A stretch of 64,000 nucleotides of DNA from Hyphomonas sp. Mor2 (GTDB lineage: Bacteria; Pseudomonadota; Alphaproteobacteria; Caulobacterales; Hyphomonadaceae), in NCBI RefSeq assembly GCF_001854405.1, contig NZ_CP017718.1:1798001-1862000 (forward strand), given 5' to 3'. The notes under the pieces are model-generated. The model was not told the DNA's origin. It did no database searches and saw only the letters and a program-made list of their open reading frames with translations. A program made the translations under genes and the position numbers. Positions 25,847 through 35,200 of the stretch are shown piece by piece (the first letter of the stretch is position 1; every line of letters starts with the position of its first letter).

Positions 25847-26716
25847 ATGAGCGCATCGCTCCCACGGGCGAACAAGGCGAAGCCGGACATTGTTGTCATC
25901 GGCGCGATGCGGGCTGGGACGACGACGCTTCATCTGATGCTGAACATGCTTTCAAATGTCAGCGTCACAAAAATCAAGGAAACCAACTTTTTTGCATCGG
26001 ATCGGTTTGGCTCACGCAGCGGCTGGCAATGGTATGAAAACCAGTTCGACCCAGACAAACCCATCTGGTGCGATGTGTCACCGAGATATGCCAAACGGGA
26101 CCTGGGGCCCGACGTGGCGCGCAACATTGCCTCCGCCAATCCAGATGCGACGATTGTCTTTATCGCGCGCGATCCCGTCGAACGCGCCATTTCACAATAT
26201 GCGCACTCCTTTCATATGGGCCAGCGACTTCCATCGCCGTCTGAGCTTGTCGATGCCGACAACGGCAAGCATGTGATCTCAACCAGCATGTACGCTTTTA
26301 ATCTGGAACCGTATTACGAGCAGTTCCCGGACCGCGTCCACGTGCTGGATTTTGCCCGGTTGAAGCAAGATCCGCGACTGTTCATGTCGGACTTCATCGC
26401 AGCGACTGGGATCGAAGCCGACATCGAGAACATCTCCATGTCCGCCTCCAATACGAGCGACGAGCTGGCGCATCAGCCCCAATGGTGGGGACGGCTGAGA
26501 GAGAGTGCTATTGGCAAAACGCTGCGTCGCCACGTTCCAACAAAGCCAGCGCTTCAATTCAAACGGTTCGTGTCAAGGCACCTCGCGGGCCGGAAACCGC
26601 GTGAGGTCCCGAAATTCTCGGAGCAGGATAAAGCCCGCATGATTGACGTCCTCGCCGACGATATTGCCCGGTTCCGGACCATGACTGGAAAAGACTTTTC
26701 CGACTGGTGCCTTTAG
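25847..26716 (+). CDS. PAPS-dependent sulfotransferase
   Basis: 289 residues with the PAPS-binding elements: 5'-phosphosulfate loop IGAMRAGTTTLHLML near the N-terminus and the 3'-phosphate motif ARDPVERAISQYAHSF around residues 113-128. It resembles carbohydrate (heparan-type) sulfotransferase-like bacterial proteins that modify polysaccharide or small sugars. ATG 25847 with AAGGA 5 bases upstream is preferred to a GTG seven codons earlier. It stands alone between convergent/divergent genes, so the acceptor cannot be inferred. Its stop overlaps by 4 bases the stop of the beta-propeller lipoprotein. Confidence 0.85.
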   Translation: MSASLPRANKAKPDIVVIGAMRAGTTTLHLMLNMLSNVSVTKIKETNFFASDRFGSRSGWQWYENQFDPDKPIWCDVSPRYAKRDLGPDVARNIASANPDATIVFIARDPVERAISQYAHSFHMGQRLPSPSELVDADNGKHVISTSMYAFNLEPYYEQFPDRVHVLDFARLKQDPRLFMSDFIAATGIEADIENISMSASNTSDELAHQPQWWGRLRESAIGKTLRRHVPTKPALQFKRFVSRHLAGRKPREVPKFSEQDKARMIDVLADDIARFRTMTGKDFSDWCL

Positions 26717-28386
26717 TCCGAAGCGGGCGACACGGTCGGCGCAACCGGCTTCAGCCGATACAGAACCCTGGATGTCTCGCCCGTGGCGAACAGGGTGCCG
26801 TCCGCGTCCATGGCAATTCCATTGAACACCTGTGACGGCGGCATGCCCGGCGCGCCGGGCGAGCCAGGTGCAATCTCGGCCAGGGTTTGACGGGTGCCAT
26901 CATTATCTATGTGAACGATATTGGCAGCGTCCGCCTCGACGACGAATATGCCCTGTTCTGAAATCAGAAACCCTTCCGGCGATTGCAGATCAGCAGCGAT
27001 GATTTCTGGGTCCGCCAGCGCTTCCCCGCCGCGCGCGATCAATCGCACTTCGCCCAGCTGGCGGTCGCTGACATAGAGCGCGTCTCCGTCAACGAACAGC
27101 CCGGTTGGTGCAGGAAGGTCTGTCGCAAGCTCAATTGGCTCGGCGTCTCCGTATAGCGTGACCGCACCTTTCAGATGTTCCGCGATCGCCAGACCGCCCG
27201 CATACCGCACCGCCGCCACCGGACCGGCAAGATTGGGATAGTGCGCGACGCGTTCTTCCGCTTGTGGACCCCAGATGCGCACATCGCCGTCGAACCAGGA
27301 GCTCAAGATCAATAGATTGCCGTCCGCGGACAGATTGAGAGAGCCACCGAGTTCACCGATACCAACGACGTTTCGTTGCGTGATGACTTCTTCGCCGCTC
27401 TCGCGATCAAAGCCGCGAATCGCGTGCACATCGGCAACCCAGACCAGATCATCAATCACGACCAATCCGCCAGGATGCGCCATCCCGCCCGGCTGCAGCG
27501 TTGTGATCGAACCATCCGCATTGGCGCGCTTGATGAACCCATCGACATAGCTGGAAATGTAAGGCGTATCAGCGCTATCGAAGGCGAAATTATCGAGACC
27601 CGGGTCCAGCGTGACGACGACGCTGCGATCGCCGTCATCCACGCGGATCAGCTCGCCGGTCCCAGTGTCCAGGACATGCAGGACGCCCTGACTGTCAAAC
27701 TTGATCGCAGCCGGAGTGACGAACCCGGTCGCCTCGACCCGGCGCTCTCCTGTGTCGACATCATAGCTGACCACTTCACCGGCAAACCAGCGGGGTCCGT
27801 AAAGTCGATCATCCGGTCCCCAATCCATGCCATTGAGACCGCAGCCTGGTCCCAGATCGTCTGCGATCAGACGCGCCGGCGCCTCACCGCTCGGATCGAC
27901 CTCGTACAGATTGGTCCCCAGGAAACATAGCGAGACGAACAGGCGATCATCATCTGAAAACGTGATCGGGTTGGCACCGGGCGGAAGCTGGGCTGCGACG
28001 ACCCTTTCTCCTTCGGCATTGAACCCGGCCACTTCGCCGGTGAGGATCGATGTCCAGTAGAACGAGCCATCCGAGGCGAACGCGACATCATCCGGACCGA
28101 TCACCCCATCTGCGAAGGTCAGCCGTTTCACCTCGTCGCCCGACTGCGGGTCAATCACGGTCAAATCCGAGCCAATGACAGAGGCGATATAGAGCAACCC
28201 GTCCGGCCCGAAATGGATGCCGTTGGCGCCAGCGATGTTCGCCCCCGTCGCGATCACTTCCAGTTCCGCTCCCTGATAGGAGGGAGCTCCTGCAGCATCA
28301 GGCGCCGATACGTCCACAGACACTTCGGTGCCGCAGGCGACGGCGAAAATCACGGCGCTGAAAATCGATAGGGGCGTACGCATCAT
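26713..28386 (-). CDS. SMP-30/NHL-like beta-propeller lipoprotein
   Basis: 557 residues with a lipoprotein signal (MMRTPLSIFSAVIFAVACG) and repeated propeller strands such as GIHFGPDGLLYIAS, DVAFASDGSFYWTS, GMDWGPDDRLYGPRWFAGEV, AIKFDSQGVLHVLDTGTGEL and GIAMDADGTLFATGETSRV, as in gluconolactonase/SMP-30 and NHL-type propellers. Probably two propellers, given about 530 propeller residues. Start 28386 (MM) has AGAGGA about 7 bases upstream; an upstream extension is not needed. Located in the periplasm or at the outer membrane. Enzyme or scaffold cannot be decided. Confidence 0.75.
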   Translation of the reverse strand: MMRTPLSIFSAVIFAVACGTEVSVDVSAPDAAGAPSYQGAELEVIATGANIAGANGIHFGPDGLLYIASVIGSDLTVIDPQSGDEVKRLTFADGVIGPDDVAFASDGSFYWTSILTGEVAGFNAEGERVVAAQLPPGANPITFSDDDRLFVSLCFLGTNLYEVDPSGEAPARLIADDLGPGCGLNGMDWGPDDRLYGPRWFAGEVVSYDVDTGERRVEATGFVTPAAIKFDSQGVLHVLDTGTGELIRVDDGDRSVVVTLDPGLDNFAFDSADTPYISSYVDGFIKRANADGSITTLQPGGMAHPGGLVVIDDLVWVADVHAIRGFDRESGEEVITQRNVVGIGELGGSLNLSADGNLLILSSWFDGDVRIWGPQAEERVAHYPNLAGPVAAVRYAGGLAIAEHLKGAVTLYGDAEPIELATDLPAPTGLFVDGDALYVSDRQLGEVRLIARGGEALADPEIIAADLQSPEGFLISEQGIFVVEADAANIVHIDNDGTRQTLAEIAPGSPGAPGMPPSQVFNGIAMDADGTLFATGETSRVLYRLKPVAPTVSPASD

Positions 28387-28510
28387 TCTGTTTCCTCTCT
28401 GCCGGTCTGCCATGTGTCCGGAAGACCATTTCCGCTGCACGGTTTGCAGTCTGGCTTCGTGGGTAACAGATATGATGAATACCGGAAAGCGCCGCCTCAG
28501 CTATGTGCCA

Positions 28511-28948
28511 TCAAGCCTCGACTGGCGGCGACCAGGTCAGGGAGGAATGGTGCAGTGAGATCAGAACGCGGCCATTCACCTTGTGGTACGCGAACGTGTA
28601 ATCCGCCTGCGTGCCATCACCGTTGCCGTCCACAAAAGTATATTGCCCCATGTCCATGAATCCGAGCGCTCCAGCCTGGAGGATCGGTCCGGCCGCGCTT
28701 TGAAAATCAACGCTGACCCAGCCCCGCTTCAGGAATCCATGGTCATGCGGATAGTCCGGGTTTCCGCCCACAAAGTAAGAGCGCGCGCCTTCGCGATCGA
28801 GGCGAATGACATCCGCCAGGGTCGGCTTGAACAGAAGCGGCTGATCCGGTCCGCCAAGATCGTAAAGTTCCAGCAGCTGCTCGACATCTTGCTCGGTCAC
28901 ATACTTCGCCCAGGCGTGCTGCGCTGCGACGACCTCAGCTTTTGTCAT
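28511..28948 (-). CDS. NTF2-like (SnoaL/CaMKII-association type) protein
   Basis: 145 residues, no signal peptide. The N-terminal helix with EVVAAQHAWAKYVTEQDVEQ, a LLELYDLGGPDQPLLFKPTL stretch and a C-terminal sheet with MGQYTFVDGNGDGTQADYTF and LISLHHSSLTW match the NTF2-like cone fold of the calcium/calmodulin-kinase-association-domain type. In bacteria such proteins are small binding or lyase/isomerase scaffolds; the ligand is unknown. It stands alone between bioA and the propeller lipoprotein, with about 120-140 bases of flanking sequence on each side in which I see nothing certain. Confidence 0.7.
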   Translation of the reverse strand: MTKAEVVAAQHAWAKYVTEQDVEQLLELYDLGGPDQPLLFKPTLADVIRLDREGARSYFVGGNPDYPHDHGFLKRGWVSVDFQSAAGPILQAGALGFMDMGQYTFVDGNGDGTQADYTFAYHKVNGRVLISLHHSSLTWSPPVEA

Positions 28949-29085
28949 TGGTTCGTAAGTAGTAATTGTCTTGTCCTAATCTTTGGTCTTCTCGGTCACG
29001 GGCTGAATGCGCGCACGGGTGGATTCTATTTGTCTCGATCGCCAGCATAGTGGCTTCCGTCTGTGCTCGGAAGTGGGAAAATTTG

Positions 29086-30348
29086 TCAACGCGTGGCGAC
29101 AAAACGATGGATCGCATCGATCAGGCGCGAGAGATCGGCGTCGCTCAGCACATAAGCCGGCGACAGGTAGATCACCCGGCCGAGGGGACGGATAAACACG
29201 CCCTCATCGATAAACCATTGCCGCGCGGCATGAATGTCAAAGTCTTCCGCCAGTTCGACGGCGGCGACAGCGCCCAGACTCCGCACCTCGCGCACGCGTG
29301 GATCGGCGGTCAGGCTCGACAGGCCGTCGCGAAAGGCGGCTTCGAGCTGAGCAACCTGTTGCAGGCGCGGTTCGGCCTCAAACAGATCGATTGAGGCATT
29401 CGCCACGGCGCAGCCCACTGCATGACCGGTAAAGGTCGGCCCATGCATCAGCGCCTTGCCCTCATCGTCGTCATGGAAGGCCGCATAGACGCGCTCGGAG
29501 GCAATCGTCGCGGCCAGCGGAGTAATGCCGCCCGTCAGCGCCTTGCCGAGCGTCATGATGTCCGGGATGACCCCTGCCGTGTCGGCCGCAAACAGTTCGC
29601 CTGTGCGGCCGAAGCCGGTGAAGATTTCATCGAAGATGAGCAGCACCCCATGGCGATCACAGAGGGCGCGCAGGGTTTTCAGCGTATCCGGCGTATGCAT
29701 CTGCATGCCGCCCGCGCCCTGAATGAGCGGCTCGACAAGGACCGCGGCAATGGTCTTGTCCTGCGCCAAAAGTCGGTCGAGCTCTTCAATGGCTGCTTCT
29801 GAGTCCGGCAGGTCGACCATATGCTGGTCGGCCAGCGCTCCGGCGAAGTATTTATGCATGCCCTCGGCAGGATCACAGACGGACATGGTGGCAAATGTGT
29901 CGCCATGATAGCCGCCATTGAAAGCGACAAACTTGCTGCGCTGCTCGCCATGCGCATTCGACCAGTATTGCACCGCAATCTTCATCGCGACTTCTACGGA
30001 AACCGAGCCGGATTCGGAAAAGAACACGCGGGACAGGTCGCCGGGCGTCAGCGCCGCCAGCCGCGTCGCCAGGCGATAGGCCTGCTCATGCGCGATCCCG
30101 CCGAGCATGACGTGCGGCATGAGACCCAGCTGATCCGTCGCCGCTTTCAGCAAGGCGGGGTGATTGTAGCCATGCACCGCTGTCCACCAACTCCCGACGC
30201 CATCGACCAGGCGCTGGCCATCGGGCAGGATCAATTCGGTGCCATTGGTCGCCGCAATCGGCGCCGGAATCGGCATGGTCTTCATTTGGGCATACGGAAT
30301 CCAGATATGCTGGAGGCCGGTTTCGAACCAATCAGGGGGTGCGCGCAT
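29086..30348 (-). CDS. bioA: Adenosylmethionine-8-amino-7-oxononanoate aminotransferase
   Basis: 420 residues, class-III PLP aminotransferase. Landmarks are HIWIPYAQM at the N-terminus, DGVGSWWTAVHGYNHPAL, YHGDTFATMSVCDP, LLIFDEIFTGFGRTGE with the cofactor Asp, the PLP lysine in MTLGKALTGG, and GPTFTGHAVGCAVANAS, the GPTFM-like segment specific to BioA. It converts KAPA to DAPA using SAM as amino donor. ATG 30348 has GGAG upstream. It is divergent from bioF across 76 bases, a common arrangement for co-regulation. Confidence 0.95.
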   Translation of the reverse strand: MRAPPDWFETGLQHIWIPYAQMKTMPIPAPIAATNGTELILPDGQRLVDGVGSWWTAVHGYNHPALLKAATDQLGLMPHVMLGGIAHEQAYRLATRLAALTPGDLSRVFFSESGSVSVEVAMKIAVQYWSNAHGEQRSKFVAFNGGYHGDTFATMSVCDPAEGMHKYFAGALADQHMVDLPDSEAAIEELDRLLAQDKTIAAVLVEPLIQGAGGMQMHTPDTLKTLRALCDRHGVLLIFDEIFTGFGRTGELFAADTAGVIPDIMTLGKALTGGITPLAATIASERVYAAFHDDDEGKALMHGPTFTGHAVGCAVANASIDLFEAEPRLQQVAQLEAAFRDGLSSLTADPRVREVRSLGAVAAVELAEDFDIHAARQWFIDEGVFIRPLGRVIYLSPAYVLSDADLSRLIDAIHRFVATR

Positions 30349-30424
30349 TGGTACTCCTGCTAGGATGGGTTGTGAGTGCTAGGGAGCCCATAAACCACTT
30401 GCTTGCGAAAGGCTCTGGTCAAAA

Positions 30425-31552
30425 ATGTCCCCACACCACACGCTCCGCACCTATGCGGAGACCAAACTCGCGCGGCTGCGCGAAATCTCGCGGTTTCGCA
30501 CGCTTGTCCCGACCTCTCGACAAAGCGCTGGCCGCACCGATCGCAGCGGCGAGGCGCTGATCTCGTTCAGCGACAATGACTATCTCGGGCTCGCCACCGA
30601 TCCGCGGGTCATTGCGGCCGCGCAGGCCGCTGCGGAAAAGTGGGGCGTCGGCGCTGGCGCTTCCCGGCTGGTCACCGGCGATCATCCCCTGAACCAGCAG
30701 ATCGAACGCAAGCTCGCAGCGATGAAAGGGACCGAGGGCGCGCGCCTGTTCGGATCCGGGTATCTCGCCAATATCGGAACCATCCCCTCGCTGGTCGGTC
30801 CTAAGGACCGGATCATCATGGATGATACATCGCATGCCTGCATGCATGCGGGCGCGCAGCTTTCCGGCGCACAGATCCTTATGTTTAAACACAATGATGT
30901 CGGGGACTTGCGCCAATATCTGCAAGCCCCCCATCCAGGACAAACCCTGGTCCTGACCGAAACCGTCTTCTCAATGGATGGCGACCGCGCGCCGCTTGAA
31001 GAGATCGGCGCCGCGTGCGACGTGTTCGGCGCCTGGTTGATGACCGATGACGCGCACGGCCTCGGCGTGATCCACCAGGACAACCCGGCCCACATCCAGA
31101 TGGGGACCCTGTCCAAGGCAGCCGGAAGCTATGGCGGTTATGTCTGCGGCCCTCAGCCCGTCATGGAATTGCTGACCAATCGCGCCCGCAGCCTGATCTT
31201 CACGACCGGATTGCCGCCGACGGTGCTCGCCGCCACGCTGCAAGCGCTGACCCTTATCGAAACCGAGCCGGAGCGCGGGACCCGTGCGATGGAACTTGCC
31301 CGCCTGTTCTGCGAGCTCATGGGCCTGCCGCGTCCGCAGAGCACAATTGTGCCGGTCATCCTCGGCGAGGAGCGCGCCGCCCTGCAGGCCTCGGAATACC
31401 TCAAGCGAAACGGCTTTCTGGTCACCGCTATTCGTCCACCGACCGTTGCCGTGGGGACGTCGCGCCTGCGGATTACCTTCTCGGCGACCCATGAGGAAGC
31501 CGATGTCCGCGCACTTGCTGCCGCCCTGATCGACGCGCGGGAGCTGGCATGA
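30425..31552 (+). CDS. bioF: 8-amino-7-oxononanoate synthase
   Basis: 375 residues, alpha-oxoamine synthase. FSDNDYLGLATDPRV, GVGAGASRLVTGDHPLNQQI, MDDTSHACMHAG, MTDDAHGLGVI (cofactor Asp) and the PLP lysine in GTLSKAAGSYGGY are all present. It condenses pimeloyl thioester and L-alanine to KAPA. The start is the ATG at 30425; a weak AAAGG lies upstream. It overlaps bioD by ATGA, so bioFD is one transcription unit. Confidence 0.95.
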   Translation: MSPHHTLRTYAETKLARLREISRFRTLVPTSRQSAGRTDRSGEALISFSDNDYLGLATDPRVIAAAQAAAEKWGVGAGASRLVTGDHPLNQQIERKLAAMKGTEGARLFGSGYLANIGTIPSLVGPKDRIIMDDTSHACMHAGAQLSGAQILMFKHNDVGDLRQYLQAPHPGQTLVLTETVFSMDGDRAPLEEIGAACDVFGAWLMTDDAHGLGVIHQDNPAHIQMGTLSKAAGSYGGYVCGPQPVMELLTNRARSLIFTTGLPPTVLAATLQALTLIETEPERGTRAMELARLFCELMGLPRPQSTIVPVILGEERAALQASEYLKRNGFLVTAIRPPTVAVGTSRLRITFSATHEEADVRALAAALIDARELA

Positions 31553-32214
31553 GCGGCTATTTCGTCACCGCCATCGGCACCGATATCGGCAAGACCTATG
31601 TCGGGGCACAGCTCTTGCGCACAGCCCGCGCAGCGGGCCGAACCGTATCAGCGTGCAAACCGTTGATGAGCGGGTTCGGAGAAGACGCATTGGAGGCTTC
31701 AGACGCTGGCCAGTTGCTCATAGCGATGGGACGGCCGGTCACGCCGGAGACCGTCTCCGAGATTTGCCAGCACCGGTTCGAGCCACCCCTCGCCCCGAAT
31801 GTCGCCATGCGCCGCGCGGGAATGGCGCAGGACGATGACGCCATCCTGTCCTTCGCCCGCGCCAGCCTGCCCTCCGATCCAGATGCTTTTCACCTCGTCG
31901 AAGGGGCTGGCGGTCTGATGTCGCCAGTGACGGATCAGAAACTCCATTCCGACTTCATTCTGGATCTGGGGCTCCCTGTCATTCTCGTCGCTGCCGGGTA
32001 TCTGGGCGCGGTATCTCACACGCTGACTGCGCTGGACTGGCTGCGTTCCAATCGTGTTCCGATCACCGCCCTGATCGTCTCTCAGCCACAGGCAGAAGCG
32101 GAAGATCCTGCGCACCTGATCGGCGAAGTCAGCCTGTGGTCAGATGTTCCGAGTGTCGCGCTGCCGTACGGGGCCGATGGCCGAGACATCTGGCGGGCCG
32201 TGACAGGCGATTGA
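31549..32214 (+). CDS. bioD: Dethiobiotin synthetase
   Basis: 221 residues, P-loop ligase with TAIGTDIGKTYVGAQLL at the N-terminus, ACKPLMSGF (substrate lysine), FHLVEGAGGLMSPV and VILVAAGYLGAVSHTL. It forms dethiobiotin from DAPA, CO2 and ATP. Start overlaps the bioF stop by 4 bases. No bioB or bioC is present in the window, so the pathway is completed elsewhere. It converges, 14 bases apart, with the STAND gene. Confidence 0.94.
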   Translation: MSGYFVTAIGTDIGKTYVGAQLLRTARAAGRTVSACKPLMSGFGEDALEASDAGQLLIAMGRPVTPETVSEICQHRFEPPLAPNVAMRRAGMAQDDDAILSFARASLPSDPDAFHLVEGAGGLMSPVTDQKLHSDFILDLGLPVILVAAGYLGAVSHTLTALDWLRSNRVPITALIVSQPQAEAEDPAHLIGEVSLWSDVPSVALPYGADGRDIWRAVTGD

Positions 32215-32228
32215 CCGTGAGCCGAGCC

Positions 32229-35200
32229 TCAGCCTGCGCCGCCTGAGCACCAGGCCGGCGATTGCGAACTCAGCTCGAATTGCTGGCGTTGTTCTGCATC
32301 GAGACATTGGCCCTGAAACTCGCCTGCCCGCGCGGCCAGCGTTTCAGGATCAAACGTGAACTTGTGGACTTCACCGGTTCGCGAGCCGGTCAGCAGCGCG
32401 GTGCCGTCAGCAGCCCAGGTCAAGGCCGTGATATCTTCAATGTCCAGCGTCAGGCGGCGCTTGCCGGTCTCCGATTCCCAGATGCTCACACTTGAAGAGG
32501 CGACGGCGAGATACTTGCCATCATTGCTGAACGCCACGTCCTCGACATTCGAGGCGAAGACCAGCGAATGCTCCATGTCCGAGACATTTCCGTCTGCCAG
32601 AATACGCCAAAGCTCGACCACATTTCCGGCCCCGCCAATGGCCAGCAGACTGCTGCCTTCCTCGTCGATCGCCGCGGAATAATCGACCGAGTCTATCGAT
32701 CCATTCTGCTTGATCACGTGCAGCGAAGAGCCGGTGCGGGAATCCCAGACCCGGGCCGTCGCGTCGGTCGCGCCGGTGACCACGAACTGACCATTTCGAC
32801 TGAGCGCGATCGATCGGATGCCGCCGGAATGTCCTTCCAGGATGACGGGCGCTTCGTCAGAGACCTGCGACCCCTGCATCCGCCAGATCTGGGCGATCTC
32901 GGCATCGGCTCCAGTCGCAAGCACCTGTCCATCGGCCGACCAGCCAATGCTGCGCGGATCGCGAATTTTGTCGCCAATCTGCGACTCGATGCGGCCATTT
33001 TCCAGATCGTAGAGCGCGAAGCGTCCATCTTCCAGGGAATCGGAGAGCGCCGCAGCGACGAGCGTCCCGGCTGGATTGACAGCGACATCGTAGACCACGG
33101 TCCGGTCATCGGTCTGCAGGAGCGGCTCGACCGATCGCGTCGCCAGATCCCAGAGGAAGATTCCGCCATCATTCGAGGCGACGGCGAGGTTCGCATACAT
33201 GGCGTCAGTGGACAGAGCTCGGATCTGACCGTGACTGCTTTCCGCATCGATCACATCTGGCAGGAAGGACTGGAAAGGCTCGGGACGATTGGCAAACAAG
33301 GAGGCGACGTCAGCGCGATCGAAGATCTCCGTACCGCTCGCCCAGGCCTGATAAGACAGCGATTCCATCGCCAGGAGCGCCTGCGTGGCTGGATCGCTCT
33401 GCTCGGAAGTCTGGGTCATCATCCGCAGAAAAGCGAGCCGCGATGCCCGTTCCGGATGTTGTTCCGAAACCAGCGATCTGCCGAGATTGAGATAGCGGTC
33501 GGCGCGCTCTGTCTTGTTCTTTCGTCCGCTGAGCTGCAGCTGGGACAGAGACATCGCATCCATCAAACGCTCAAACACTGCATGCGCGCTAGTTTGCGGG
33601 ACGAGTTCCCGCAGAAGGGTTTGGGCTTCGGAAAAGTCCTCCAACGTGCCCATGCTGGCAATCGTGTCGGCAATGGCCTGCTCGCTGGTCCGGCACCAAT
33701 AAGGCGCGATGGAGGCGCCGACCAAGCTCCGCCACTGCTCTGTGGACAAGCAAACGTTCGGCTCGTCAGAACTACCATCTTCGCTGCTCGCAGACGCAAA
33801 GCGCGCGCGCGTTTGTTCTATGACTTCGGAAATGGGCTGCGAGAAATCAGGCTCTTCGAAGCGGAAGATCCGCAAGAACCCATCATCCGTGCCGGTGACG
33901 ATATAGTCTCCACCGGGCGTCCAGGCGATGGAATCGACATCGTCCGTATGACCGCGCAACTCAGCCACCAGCTTGCCATCCGGCAAGGACCAGACCCGCG
34001 CTTCGCCAGCGTCCGAACCGGTTGCCAGATAGGCATTGTCTTTTCCAAAGGCGAGCGCGCGGGCGGCCTGAACATTGTTCATGCGCGCAACTTCATTGCG
34101 CTCGCCATCCGCGTTCCAGACCAGCATGTCGCCATTATCGAGGCCGCTGGCAATGTATTTCCCGTCCAGGGACCATTCGACTGAAAACAGCTCCCCTTCC
34201 CCGACTTCGCCGATACGTGGCGGTGCGAGCGCAGGCGCGGACGATTGGCTTGGCGGGGCGCTGATATCGTAGAGCTGGATGCCTTCCTTGACGGGGGCAA
34301 CCGCGAGCTGGTTGGCATCAGGATTGAACGCGACGCCCATGGCGAGCTCACTGCGGCTATCGACCTCGAACAGTGGCGCCGTCCGGGTCTCATCTGTGTA
34401 ATCGAACACGCGTGCGGTGCCGCGATCGGCGCCAGCCGCGAGCTTGCTGCCATCTTGCGACCAGGACCCGCCCCAGTTTCGGCCTGGCGCTTCAAATTCC
34501 CGGATCAGATCGCCCGTCAGCGCATTCCACACCTTGGCCTTGCCGTCATATCCGACAGACAAAAGCTCATAGCCATTCCCGGCGCCGGGCCGGAAGCGGA
34601 CCTGTCCGACCTGATTTCCGTGGGCCAGAAAGCGGCGCAGTTCCTTGATTTGTCCTTGTTCATAGCCGGCGGCCGCGTCCCAGATCACGATGTGTCCAGC
34701 ATCTTCGCCCGCAGCCACATAGCGGCCGTCAGAACTGACCGCGACGCCGTCGACTTCCTGAGGTGAGCCATTGTAGATGGCGAACTGCGTCTCAAACACG
34801 GGTCTGAGCGCCACCGACGCCACTCTGAAATCCCGGAGTTTGTCTTCCAGACTGATCTGCAGCTCCTCGTCGAGGCCATCGGTATTATCGACATCAATCT
34901 GGCCGGTATCGAGAATGTACAGGCCGACCTGCGCGCGGACATCGGTGGAGTCGATCACATCATTGGTGACACCATCCGCTTCCCAGGCCGTGGGCTGAAC
35001 GACGCGTTCCCAACGCGAGATCAGGTTGCCCCAAAGCACGTCCTGAACGCGATCGCGACTATTATTGGCGGAGGACCAGAGGGAGCCGATCGTAATGATC
35101 CCGATGCCGAGCACGGCAAACGCGCCGATGACCAGCAATTGCTTGCGTTCGGCGTTCTTACGCTCTTTCTCTTTTCGTTCGTCAATCTCCGCGCGGCTGG

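Noticed and set aside
30349-30424. BioR or BirA operator between bioA and bioF
   Set aside because: No TTATNNATAA-like or other convincing palindrome is visible in the 76 bases, so no operator is called.
32568-34184. Long plus-strand open frame (538 codons) opposite the WD40 region, and another at 35139-36797
   Set aside because: It is antisense to clear WD40/STAND coding sequence, with Arg/Ala-rich sequence, no domain and no ribosome binding site. Long antisense frames are expected in this GC-rich DNA.
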